NCBI GenBank assembly: GCA_002118135.1
Contig: BDIU01000205.1
Coordinates: 1 to 64,000 of the forward strand
Source of the DNA: Trebouxia sp. TZW2008
Lineage: Eukaryota; Chlorophyta; Trebouxiophyceae; Trebouxiales; Trebouxiaceae
Length of the DNA: 64,000 nucleotides
Direction: 5' to 3'
Positions 1 to 11,056 of this stretch are shown here, piece by piece (the stretch's first letter is position 1; each line of letters starts with the position of its first letter). Both the position numbers and the translations under genes were made by a program. The notes below the pieces were generated by a model. It saw only the letters and a program-made list of their open reading frames with translations, was not told the origin of the DNA and searched no databases.

Positions 1-1933
1 TGTATCTGCTCCACCACCTGTCTCGGTCTGCCACAAATTGCATGCAGCCTTCTTTGCTCATCAATGGGATGTCAGGCACATTCATTGCCTTCAACAGCCT
101 GTGCATAGGTCACTTCAATCAGTCAGTTTTCAATGGAAACGCTCAGCAACGATCCAGAGTGTACAGCTTAGCAAGCCGCTTAGCACAGCATTCCTATCTA
201 TTTGCGGCAGCAGTAGTAAGGCACCGGCATCTGTGTCGGCTTGCCTTGCTAAACCTGCTTTCCTTGGATAGACAGCAGCTGCTCCAAAATTTCGAATACC
301 TCAAGAGCCATGCACCATGCGATCATTCAATTTTATGGCAGATTTGCTCTGTCAACACCACGTTGCTTGACAAATACAGTCTTAATCCAGCAAGCATGGG
401 TCATAATGCTGGGCTTAGCTGATTCTGCGTGCAACAGCAGTTTAAATTAGGTCATAATTACCATACAGCAGACCTTGCATCAGCCTTCACCACAGTCCCA
501 CTGAACCAGAAATGGCAGCATCAGGGCTTCCCAAGCAGCCTCTGGAAACAATTGCATGCCACAGTATCCTCCTGTTTGCAAAGCTCAAAACAAGGCAGCT
601 TGGTGAGACAAGTCTTGGGCAACACTCCTAGCACTTGTGCTGGAAGTTGTGGTACATTGTTGTTATATATTGTTGTTCCTCAGCAACTTCGCCAAAGTTT
701 AGCATGCTAGTGTGGACGCCAACGGCAGCTTGAAACCCTGTGCTGACTTGGATACTAGCTGAAAGCTGAGCCTTATGCAAAACGCAACTTTCTGCAAGAG
801 TACCGTGCTGTGCGAGCCAGTCTAGTTTGAACTTGCCCTTGGTCAATCCTCAAGCCAGATGGCTTGCAGACTTTGAGACGTGGCAACATTTATGCTTACG
901 CCTCAAAGCCTGCAAACCATCTCACCTGATACTGATTTCACCTCAGAATTTAGCCTGGTGCTTTGCTGCCCTCCACAGCAAAACTCCAGCTTAGCTACAA
1001 AGCCCTTGCCTTGAACAGAGCAATTTAGGCATGAGTCATGTCGCAGATGCTCTCATGCCCAAGTGACCTCAAATCTCAAAGCCCTCAATTAAGCACTGGC
1101 AGGTCAAAGTGAGACTGCATTCTGGAATGTGGGACTGCTATGCTTTGTGTCTGTGCAAATACACCAAATCCAATAATGTACCTCATGCATGGCTGCAATT
1201 CTGTTCAGTGGGCATGTTTCTCAGAAAACATAAGTCATTGCTGACAGAAGCAGTTCCAGCATGGTGGCGTTCTTATATCTGGTTGCAGCTGTGATCAGCT
1301 TTGCAGCTGCACTTGTATCATCAACGCTGTTGCTACCAACATCTTGATTGAGGTTTGTGCATTGCTGACTAAGCTCAAGACGCAGAAACATTGAACATCT
1401 GCTCCACAATTTGCAGCCAAATAGCAGACCGAAGTTGAAATATGTATCAGCTAAGGAGCCCATGGGCTTCCTTGCCCTTGCTGAGGTCTGCACGTGTGAG
1501 AAGGTGCAGCGCAGCTCTTGAAGTTTTTGTGACATGCCGAGACAAAGCAGCAGCAGAAGCTTGGTCTTAGATGGCATGCACGGTCAAAGGCAGGCGTGAG
1601 CTTAGCTCCCCGTTTTTGATGCGCTCAAACTGCTGTACACTACCCGGCGTGACAGCCTCTCCGCTCTCCCTGATCAATGACACGCTGCACGCTCTCAGTG
1701 TAGCGCAGCAGGCAGATGCCGACTCGCAGCACGAACAGTCGAGCTTAAGCTGAGGTGACTGATGTGATCGCTGCAGCTGGTTTTGACCCTCCCGTCCGGA
1801 CTTCTGCGCTATTTGCAAGGCGCCATTGTCATCGTTCTTGCTTTTTGTCCCGGGATTGCAGACGCCACCGGTAACAGCAAGCCGAACCCGTAGGTTTGAA
1901 ACGTCCTAGACCAGTAGACACTCCGTCGTTTCC
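1..1933. other. No recognised gene
   Basis: I see no conserved protein, RNA gene or transposon here. Small open frames occur on both strands (for example 1567-1818 on the minus strand) but none has recognisable motifs or clear splice partners. The last few hundred bases should contain the promoter and 5' leader of the NAR1 gene starting at 1934. Confidence 0.5.
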
Positions 1934-4900
1934 ATGCTTAGCTTCTGTCGGACTCACCCGGGCGTCGTCCTGTGCCCCTCTGTTCGATCCCTCGCAGTCT
2001 GCAAGCCGGAAATCAGAGCACGGTCGATACCCAGAAGTAAGTTTCGCTCATGTCGACCCGCCCGTGACTGCTTAAGGGCAAGATCCTGGTGCAAGGCATG
2101 CCAACGCCGTGCCGTGGACGAGGAAACTGATATAGCATCTGGCGTCGGCATTTGCCACCCGTTTGATGTTTCTGAGCGTCTTCTTCTGGTTGCCAGGGGT
2201 ACAAGCGCAGGCAGCACGCTTTGCGGCACAAGCACCAACTTCGGGCACAGGAGGCAATGGCATAGCCAGCACACAGAACGACTCAAGTGTGAAACAAGCC
2301 AATCCTCCTTCGCCAGGTGTTTCAGTTCAAGAGACTCCACCTCTTCTGCCCCCTCCTGCCATCTTTGCAAAGGTATGCGCTGCCGGCCATCTCTCACCAT
2401 CACTTGGGTTAACTTCCCCACTACTGCACAACATCATGCAATCTCAACCAGAAAAGCCGTAGGCCTCTTTTCACCATCTCTTGCTTTTGCTTTGCCGGCA
2501 CAGCATGACATTGTGCAGCTACAGGGAGCAAAGCTGCAAGCTATGAGGCAACATACAGTGAGTCATCCACCACATTGCCTTTGCTCGTTCACCTGCGTTC
2601 AGCAAACATGTTCAAAGCTGCAGCGGCGTATGCAGCCAATGCCACTTTTGGTTCAGAATGCTTTGCATTGCTTGTTTTTAATTGCAACTGAAAGGTCAAT
2701 GCAGAGATGCGTCTGAGCAAACGAAGTTTGGTCAACATTTGACCTAAAAGCTGTAGAGTTGGGCATAGACAAGGCAAATCTGCCAATTTTGAAATGCTTT
2801 GCCTTGTAGCTGATGGGCGGCATCTTCATTGCCTTCAGAGGTTCTGTGCAATTCATGCAAAAGCGAGCTGCAGAAATGCGTCTGACCTGGTTGAGCTGTT
2901 GTACAGGCTGCATACAGCGCAGAGCTGGGCACAGCTAAGGCAAATCTGCCAGTTCCGAAATGTTTTGCCTTGTTGCTGATGGGCGGCATCTGCATCGCCT
3001 TGGAGGGGCTCTGCACTTAATGCAAAAGCGAGCTGCAGAAATGCATCTGACCTGGTTGAGCTGTTGCACAGGCTGTAGAATTGGGCACAGCAAAGGCAAA
3101 CCTGCCAATCATGAAATGCTTTGCTCTGTCGCTGATGGGCGGCATCTTCATTGCATTTGGAGGCGCTCTGCACTTCAGTGTTGGACCCAGCTGTAGAGAA
3201 CTGGCAGCAAGCAATCCTGGATTGGTCAAGATCCTGACAGGCAAGTCACAATTTTGACACACGTATGTGCGGATTTACTTGCATTTGCATTTCAAAGTCA
3301 GCTGTAGAGAGCTGGCAGCAAGCAACCCTGGACTGGTCAAGTAACTGACAGGCAAGTCACAATTTTGACGCATTTAAGGATTTGCTCATACTTATGCATT
3401 AGTAAGTCAGCTGTAGAGAGCTGGCTGCAAGTGTCCCTGGACTAGTCCAGATCCTAACAGGCAAGTTTGCTAGTGGTGTCTTTAACAGACAAATCAGACT
3501 ATGTGCGCGGTATCTGCATTGCCTTTGGGAAGGCTCTTCACTAGTGTGTGGATCAGCTGTAGAGAGCTGGCTGCAGGTAACCCTGGACTGGTCAAAGTTC
3601 TGACATGCAACTCTGTTGAGAAAGCAAGGCTGCAAAGCAGAAGCCATACACAGCTTTGTCTTGTGTGTGAGACCGGTCATGTTCTGCAGGGCTTTTGAGA
3701 CATGGTTTTTCCGTTGCTTTGTGTTAAGTTAGTTAATGTTTTCATGTGCAGGGCTGGTAGGGCTGCCATTTGGACTGCTGCTGGTGCTGCTCTGCAAGGC
3801 CAAATTAGACGTAGCTTCAATGTGACATGCTTTTTTGTGTCTAGCTGTTCATCACAAGTGAGACCTGCACAACTGTGCAGGGCTGGTAGGGCTGCCATTT
3901 GGACTGCTGCTGGTTCTAGTCTGTGGAGCAGAGCTGTTCTCTGGCAACACAGCTCTTGTTGGCGCTGCGGTGAGCTAACAATGTCTGCTATCTTTGCTTC
4001 ATGTCACCCTTGATAACGACCATGTTTAAGCAAGGTTACCCTGCTGAGTCTAGTGTTTGCCTCTGGACTCAGAAGTCGTCACCCTTTTTGCAACATGCAT
4101 GCAAGGACAATGCAAGCAGCCATTGAGAATGGCCAGTCTGGAACGCTTATCCAGCAGAAGTGTATGCCATGCTGTGCAGCGATCCAACATGAAATGCACA
4201 AGAGAGCAGGCAGTGCATAGTTATGGCATCAGCTCCATTGGCACCCAGCCAGCATTCTAGGCTGCACTGGTCTGTTCACGACAACATATTCATGACCGGG
4301 TTGTGGCAAAACACAACTACTACTGTCACAGTTGTATTGTACTGTGCGGCCGTTCAATGACAAATGACAAATGCACTGTTAGCAGTTGGCGCACAACTGG
4401 GGCATCGCTTAACTGGTTCCCCATGCACCTAGCAAAGCTGCAAAGCAAATTGAGTAAACATGTTGAGGTTTCATGCAGCGCCTTGGTCAGTGCATTGGCT
4501 TGTACAGTACAGCAGTGTCTGACAAGGGTTTATGATGTGCCTGACAAGGGTTCATGCTGTGCATGACAAGGGTTCATGCTGTGCATGACAAGGATTTGTG
4601 CTGTGCATGACAAGAGTTTGTGCTGTGCAGTGCTTCAATGGCAAATGCCCAACAGAGCAGTTGGTGCATAATTGGGGAATCAGCTGCAATGGCAGTCAGT
4701 CATAATCATGAGTGACATCAATCTAGTCATGCTAACACATGCAAAGTATTGTTTGACAATGCTGTCTGAGGCTGCGCCTAGTTGCAGAGGCTCTGGCCAT
4801 GATGCCTATCGGCGTAGACTTTTCTTTCTTTACTTCTTCAGTGTCCTTCTGTGCAGCGGTTCAATGGCAAATGCACAACAGAGCAGCTGGTGCGCAACTG

Positions 4901-6614
4901 GGGCATCATTTGTTTGATTGCCACTGTTGCTTGTAGCATGGCAACAAGGGGTATGCGACTGTATCTTGTGCTATGCAGCGCTTGAACGGCAAATGCACAA
5001 CAGAGCAATTAGTGCGTAACTGGGGAATCAGCTACATTGGCAACCAGATTGGCATACTCGGTGTGATTGCCTTGTTGAATGGGGCTGGCAATCAAGTTAC
5101 ACAACAGCACTCCAAGTGAAGATGTCAATTTATTATTATGCTGTGCAGCGATTTACTGGCAAATGCACAACAGAGCAGCTGGTGAGCATGTGGGGCATCA
5201 GCTACATTGTTAACCAGACAGTAATTTGGACTGCATTGCTCTTTACACAATGGCACATAAACTGCAGGTTTGAATGCAAAAGGTGTGATGCTGTGCAGCG
5301 TTTCAATGGCAAGTGCACAACAGAGCAGCTAGTGCGCAACTGGGGCATCAGCTACATCGGCAACCAAATTGGCATACTCGGTGTGATTGCCTTGTTAGAT
5401 GGGGCTGGCATTTTCTCATACAGCACTCCTGGAATCTTGTCCACAGCTATGACCAAAGTTAGCCTCACATTTCAGCAGGTAATGGTTATCCTGAGCTTGT
5501 TGCTTTTACCCAGACCACATTGCTTTCAGTTCATGATGCCCCAGTTGGCATCTTCTCATACAGCACATACAGCTGGACTTTGCAGCTATCAGCAAAGTTT
5601 CAGTCACGTTTCAGCCTGACATTCCAAAAGATATCTCTCAGCTTGCTGCATGAATTCAGTTTTTTTCCCAGATTGCTTTGGGATACAAATGCTCTCCAGG
5701 TGTTGCCTGAATGAGGACATCTGCAACGTTTGCACTTTCTGTTGTTGCTGCTTTGGTGTTGATGCAGCATATATGTGCCCCATTTTTGTGTCATGACTTA
5801 CGATGCATTTCATGACACAAGCGTGTCACTGCAGGTGCTGTATCTAGGTTGGTTGTGGGTTTCTCACTTGCTGCAACAGAGCAGATATCCGTCAACACAG
5901 CAGCTATCTGAGACTTGACAGCAACATGACAGTCAGCATGGTTGCAAAGCAGACTGACTGCAAATGAGCAGCTCCAAAGAACAGCAAGCAAGACTGCTTT
6001 GGCTGCAGACATGGCCGCTATAATGTGCTTGATGTTCATTCAAATCTTTGTGGATAAGCACACAAACCAATTTGCCAAGATTGCCAAAACCCCCCTGAAG
6101 AGTGCCGGCAGACACAGGCACTGAAACATGTTTGTTACTCTGCAGGCATTCTTCAGCGGCATTTTGGCCCACTGCTTTGTGCGGCTAGCCACATGGATGG
6201 CTTCCGGCTCCAACAGTTTAGTCAGCAAGCTAGTTGCAGTCTACCTACCCATCTCGTCCTTCATTGAGTTCTTGATGGTATGTGCAGGCTTTCTTCAGCG
6301 GCATTTTGGCCAACTGGTTTGTGTGCCTAGCTACTTGGATGGCTTCTGGCTCCAACAGCTTAGTCAGCAAGCTAGTTGCAGTCTACCTACCCATCTCGTC
6401 CTTCATTGTCATCGGATTAGAACACGGTATCGCCAACATGTTTATCATTCCATTGGCAATCAGCCTTGGAGCTGACATCACTGTGGGGACTTATCTCATG
6501 AACAATTTGTTGCCAGTCACTTTGGGTAACATGATTGGAGGCGCTCTTGGTGTTGCTGGTTTCTATTCTTTTGTATATGGCAATGCAGGCCAAAAGCAGC
6601 CGCAGCAGGCATGA
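1934..6614 (+). CDS. NAR1: NAR1-type formate/nitrite transporter, 6 exons
   Basis: Member of the FNT (FocA/NirC) channel family. Green-algal NAR1 carries nitrite across the plastid envelope to nitrite reductase. Exons by splice signals and phase: 1934-2036, 2197-2372, 3072-3240, 3881-3969, 5299-5478, 6288-6614; total 347 aa. The first ~90 residues (start MLSFCRTHPGVV) precede the FNT domain and look like a plastid-targeting leader. Seen FNT signatures: PPAIFAKAVELGTAKANLP at the domain start, LPFGLLLVLVCGAELFSGN, the NWGISYIGNQIG block, and GLEHGIANM, whose His285 matches the central pore histidine of the family. Exon 3 ends in a GC donor (position 3241). Exons 3, 4, 5 and 6 all have extra partial copies in the adjoining introns; only the chosen copies keep an open frame and compatible phases. 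Substrate (nitrite versus formate or bicarbonate) is inferred from family and neighbours. The plastid location is inferred. Confidence 0.88.
2750..3608 (+). repeat. Echo copies around NAR1 exon 3
   Basis: Two decayed copies of the 5' part of exon 3 lie upstream at about 2750-2850 and 2921-3010. They read KAVELGIDKANLPIL and HTAELGTAKANLPVP but carry stops or frame breaks. Three copies of the 3' end with its GC donor lie downstream at about 3301-3355, 3410-3465 and 3553-3608, reading SCRELAASNPGLVK and close variants. All are direct repeats. The intact exon (3072-3240) sits between the two sets. Confidence 0.85.
3745..3835 (+). repeat. Echo copy of NAR1 exon 4
   Basis: The acceptor and the first ~60 bases of exon 4 occur twice: here (AGLVGLPFGLLLVLLCKAKL, then divergence) and at the functional exon 3881-3969. 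The upstream copy loses the conserved GAEL motif and has no good donor, so it is read as a decayed duplicate. Confidence 0.75.
4160..5298 (+). repeat. Array of six decayed copies of NAR1 exon 5 start
   Basis: Sequences matching the acceptor and the first 60-120 bases of exon 5 begin near 4171, 4339, 4624, 4851, 4974 and 5142, before the functional exon at 5299. Most keep the acceptor TGTGCAG. Protein remnants read QRFNGKCTTEQLV with substitutions, then run into stops or unrelated intron sequence. Spacing is irregular (about 120-285 bp), which suggests repeated independent duplications rather than one amplification. A copy of the exon 3' part (GIFSYST) also lies downstream near 5545-5640. Confidence 0.82.
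6146..6287 (+). repeat. Near-identical upstream twin of NAR1 exon 6 start
   Basis: This 142-bp unit repeats the first ~130 bases of exon 6 with few differences. It has its own good acceptor (cag ending 6145). It joins the functional exon through the ten bases GTATGTGCAG, a donor-like and an acceptor sequence fused together. Use of the upstream acceptor with read-through shifts the frame, so the downstream acceptor (exon from 6288) is required for the full transporter. Confidence 0.85.
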
Positions 6615-7824
6615 GATATGCTACTTCTGCAAAATGGCAGGCTTTAGCAGAAACAAACAAACCCATTCCATTGTCAGGCATTTTGACCGGATGGTTCGCA
6701 AGTAGAGCAGCAGGAAGCATGCTTGTTTGTTCTTCTGTAGTTGAGGCTTTGTGTGAAGCAAAGCTTGTACAGTCATACATGCATGTCAGGCTTGTGCATA
6801 AGCAAGCTTGAAGAGCAAAACCAATACAGGAGAAAGCCCACATATGCCTTCAAGTATGCATGTAGTGGTTGATCAGTCATACAGTTCTCTGAGAAACATC
6901 GCATTCAGTTTTTGGATGTTTGTGTGACATCCTTTGTTGCGCACGCGCTGGTGCAACACAGCATAAAATCTGTCTGGCTTCCACTGCACTGCTTGCTGGG
7001 CACTGGCCGAGACTCAAAATCGCAGAGACAGATTATGTGTTGTGCCTAGAGTTGCTGGACCAAACGAACTATTACTGCTATTTGTGTTGCGCTATTAATG
7101 CTATTTGTTAGCATTTAGTGATTTTGAGCTACATTCTGGTCAAACAGTGCAATCGCTGCATTTATATTGTGTCCGAAGTTATTTTTCAAGTTTGTGAAAC
7201 CATTTCATGCTGGCAAAGCAGCAAACTTGCACATTGCATCACGAAAGTTGCATGCACGGATTACTAAGATGAGGCGGCAGCAATGTTTACAGTATGCCAA
7301 ACTATATTGGGAGAAAACAACACAAATGCAGCAAGCACTGTAAGGCCAAGGTGTACTCTACAAGGGTTACAGGGTGTCAGCAAGGTGGCAAAAGGCATAC
7401 GCAGACAATTGAACCAAAGACCCTAGAGCAGAAGAGGAGTGCTGCAGTTGAGGAATAGACGAAATGTCTTGTGGTTCAAGATCCTATGCACCAAGGCGTA
7501 GTCATGTTCATGCACCTGACAAAGCTACTCTGACAATGTGACTGCAACTTAATGCTAAGCGTACAAGTAATCAGTCCTCAAACCACACTGTAAACAAGAC
7601 AAACAGTGCACACCTGACTGATCTCGTATTGCTGTCCGTAAAAGACCAGTGAAGCATGCAGCAAGTCAACAAAGGCCCTATGACAAAGACTTGCGCAACC
7701 TTGCCCCTTCATTAAACATAGATTTGTGGGCAGTTTGAGCAGCAGCCCGCAACGCATGTCGCCTTGCACACTTGGGTTCTGCCCAGTAGAGATCAATAGC
7801 GAGTATGGGTCTTGACAGCAGACC
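6615..7824. other. Intergenic, tail-to-tail
   Basis: Space between the 3' ends of NAR1 (+) and the bHLH gene (-). It should contain both 3' untranslated regions. I see no conserved coding sequence or transposon here. Confidence 0.5.
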
Positions 7825-10071
7825 CTAGGCTGCTGGAGGGCGGCGCACCCCATCCTGTGAAGTGTCAAGGGTACTAGGGCTGAGCCAACTGCCAGGCCCT
7901 ACCACAGGCATTGCCATTGACATCTGCATCTGTGCATGCTGCATGGCATTGCTAAACATGTCATCAGGTGTATTGCCCTGTGACTTGGTCCTTCCCTTCA
8001 CTGACAGCTTACGCAAGTTACGCTGTAGAGACGCATTCTTTGCTGATCCTGATCCTGAGGAGTTGTTGGCGCCTTCAGACTTGACTGACATGCCTTGACT
8101 GACGCCTCCAGAATCGCCCTGATGCTGACTGCTGCTGGACTGGGTGTCGATGACGGGTGAGGCGAAGTGTGGGAAGGCGTCGTCTAGGAGGTCGTGGGAT
8201 GGGAAGGGTTCGATGCTTAGGGCACTACCCATGGGCTCCTGTACATGCGTGTGCTGCTGCATCATCATGTCGCCATGTTGTAGCCCCTGTGCTTGGAGGG
8301 CTTGTGCGGGCACGCCCTGAGCTTGCATGCTCTGCAGATTCTGAGGCTGAATTCCTTGCTGCATCATTCCAGCAGCCATGCCTTGTGCCATTGCGGCCTG
8401 CTGCTGCGGGAGACCTAAGCTGTTCTGTGCTGTCATGCCCATGTACTGCATCATGCCTGCCTGAGGCCCGTTGAAATGACCCACAGGGACACCTGCATGT
8501 GAGCAAATGCGTCAGCATGTGCATTGCATTTCGCAGGTGTCTAGCAGTAAGTCGCTGAAAGATGCTGTTGCGTCGTGCCTGCCTGAGGGCCGTCAAAGTC
8601 AGTGATAGGGATACCTGCAGTTGTATTTACCCAGCATATGCAATGCACTGTCAAGAGGCCAAATGGTGAGCAACAATATACTGCATCAGCCTGCCTGAGG
8701 CCCATTGAAGTGACCGACAGGAACACCTGCACTTGAGCCAGTGCAGCAGAACATCTGTTAGGCTTCTGGAGTGTCTTGAGAGACTGAGAGCCATTGGAGG
8801 GACCATTAGGAATACACACACTGCAGCCAATGCCTAAGCTCATGCGTTCAGTTGACAGAGGCTATATGGTGCGCAACAAGACGCTGCTACATCAGGAGAG
8901 GTTTCGAAGCACAGCCGCATGCTTGTGGCACTTGGTGCTGATATGCTGCAGCAGTGTACATGTGCCATCAAGTAGCTGTTCACTGTGCTGCAACTGCTGC
9001 ATTGTTGCAACACAATGTAAAACAGTATAATGGCACATACATTGGCTGGAGCACAAAAGGATGATGCCAAAGACCACCTGCATTCCTTGCAACCTGGACC
9101 AGCAAAAACAGCACAAACACCTTGCAATGTCTTGCCCTGTGCAATGCAGAGCACAGTGCATTAGCTACAAGGACGGACTAGACCCACCTGGTGCTACACT
9201 AAAGCCAGGCTGCATCTGTTGCTGTGGCTGCTGCTGTGAGAGTTGTGGCAGCAGTGAGGGACCAGCTCCGCCAGCCTGCTGCTGGAAGTATGCTTGCTGC
9301 AGCATCAAATCTGCCTTCTGCTTCTCGACGGTGCCTACTCGCTCCTGCAAGTCGCAAACAGAGTGACCGCCTGAAGCGCGTACTCATGCATCTCAGATCG
9401 GAAGGGTTACGAAGCTGCTGCCGTGCTGCTCACCTCAAGAAACTTGTTCAGCTGCTTCAGCTGGCCATTCTCAGCTCTGAGCTGCGTCACGACGCGGATG
9501 GCATCCGCAACGATGCTGGTCTTGTCGGTTTTGACGTCTTTGCGAGGGTCCAGAGCCTTTGAGAGCTCCGCGAAACTGCAGCAGAAGGAGCAGAGTTGGC
9601 TCTCGTTCATGCCGTACGACTGCTACAGAGCGCTTTAGCTGACTGACGATAAGATTATGCTGTTCAAGCACAGCGCGCTGTACAGCACCTGTCGTTGAGC
9701 CTCTCGCGCCTGGCACGCTCCCGGCAGGCTTTGTTCCTGGCTGTGTCCAGCTTGGCTTCCTTCTCATCTGAGCCTTTGCGTTTGAGACCAGGCTCGATGT
9801 CAGCTGCTCCGATGCTGGTGCCGGCTTGCTCTTCAGAGCCTAATTGTGCTAAGAACATCTCTAAAGACTCCTTTTCAGCTAGTTCGAGCTTTCTCTTTCT
9901 GTTCATTTCTGCTGCTTGAAATTGCTGAACTGTGACAGGGGGTGGTTCTCTAGTGGTTTGAGGTAATCTATTTTCAGAGGCTGGCACTTCAAAGCTCAAC
10001 AAGTCATCGTACAGACCAGTGTACTGTATGGCAGCAGCAGACAGGGGCTCATTTGTCCAAGCTGTGTCCAT
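7825..10071 (-). CDS. bHLH transcription factor, ILR3/IVc-like, 4 exons
   Basis: Exons on the minus strand: 10071-9689, 9575-9434, 9344-9188, 8492-7825; 449 aa. Residues 113-127 hold the basic region (NKACRERARRERLND). The helix-loop-helix follows (FAELSKALDP, KTDKTSIVADAIRVV) and runs into a leucine/glutamine-rich coiled coil. This order and the KTDK..I..DAIRV motif resemble plant subgroup IVc bHLH factors (ILR3, bHLH34/104/115), which regulate iron homeostasis in land plants. The C-terminal ~220 residues are low-complexity (Q, M, S, G) and probably regulatory. At the exon 1/2 junction the predicted residue is Ser where relatives have Arg/Lys. I chose the ATG at 10071 because the longer frame upstream has no ATG. 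The 5' flank carries six CACGTG boxes, the core site bound by many bHLH proteins, so self-regulation is possible. The target pathway in this alga is unknown. Confidence 0.8.
8585..8740 (-). repeat. Two echo copies of bHLH exon 4 start
   Basis: Acceptor plus the first codons of exon 4 (VPVGHFNGPQAG) recur at about 8690-8740 (same peptide, then stop) and 8585-8625 (IPITDFDGPQAG, altered). Both lie in the intron upstream of the functional exon that starts at 8492 on the minus strand. Confidence 0.72.
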
Positions 10072-11056
10072 CAAACGGCAAGCACGCTGTTCGGTCTTGT
10101 GGGGCCACTGTTTGGCCCTCACAGATGCGCGCGGATCGTACACAGCAACGCCAGCTACCCTTGTTGGCCAAGGCTATCGCCTAGAAAATCACTGGCGCCA
10201 GGTTAGGGCGCTGTCGGCTAAACCCTATTTGCTGAATTCAATGGGCTGGTACATTAGGCAACACATCGATGCTGTCACGTGTGCAAATTTTCGGTCACAG
10301 CCGCATTTCGTCAACGGAAAACATGTGCCGGCACGTGCAGAACTGCTAATCAGTTTCCTCATGGGGCTCATGTGGCCAGCACTCGCACTGCAAGAAGGCT
10401 TCACGTGCGCAATAAGAGCCTTTCTGCACGTGAGGTGATGCTCCACGTGAGGCTTACCTCACGTGCGGAAGGTCCTTTTGCTTAGCCTCGCTGCATATGT
10501 CGCCACCGCTCTGCGAGAGCAAGATAGGCTGCAGTTGCTGGTCGAGCGCATGCACGAACTTTTGCACCTGAAGTGTGCATGCCATGATGATGCTGGTCAC
10601 ATGCTGTCCACTGATGCAACAGCGACTCACACATGAAATACGTTTTGTTAAACTTGTTGCATGCTGTGCAGTTTTTCAGGTCACTATGACAGCATAACAC
10701 AGGACACATTGGGCGCCTAATTGGGAAGCAAACAGGTGCGAACTTGGGTCAATGCGACACCGCAGCCCACATGATCGTCAGCTCCGCCACAGCAAGGTAT
10801 TGCAATCATCTTGAAGGAGGCCGGCTACATGCAAACCATGTCCAAACAAAGTCAAGGCCATTCTGATGCACACGTACATCCTCAAATCAGCCAACACAAG
10901 ACACAGGTGCACACATCATGCATGCAGCCTTGTAACAGGCTGGATCTTGGCAACGTCACTCTTGGCTGTACTCTTTCCCAAGCAGTGACATTAAATGCTG
11001 CTGGACGAGACAAGGTAGTTGGGCAATTGTCACTGTCATGTACCACTTCCACACAC
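10072..11056. other. Intergenic between bHLH 5' end and exportin 3' end
   Basis: Holds the promoter of the bHLH gene, including the CACGTG array, and the 3' end of the exportin transcript. No further coding sequence is recognised. Confidence 0.55.
10276..10465. promoter_or_regulatory. Six CACGTG G-box/E-box elements upstream of bHLH gene
   Basis: Perfect CACGTG palindromes at 10276, 10332, 10402, 10427, 10444 and 10460. The last two form an inverted repeat with 9-bp arms (CACGTGAGG and CCTCACGTG) around a 4-base loop. They lie about 205-395 bp upstream of the bHLH start codon. Function is inferred from the known binding preference of bHLH/bZIP proteins. Confidence 0.65.
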
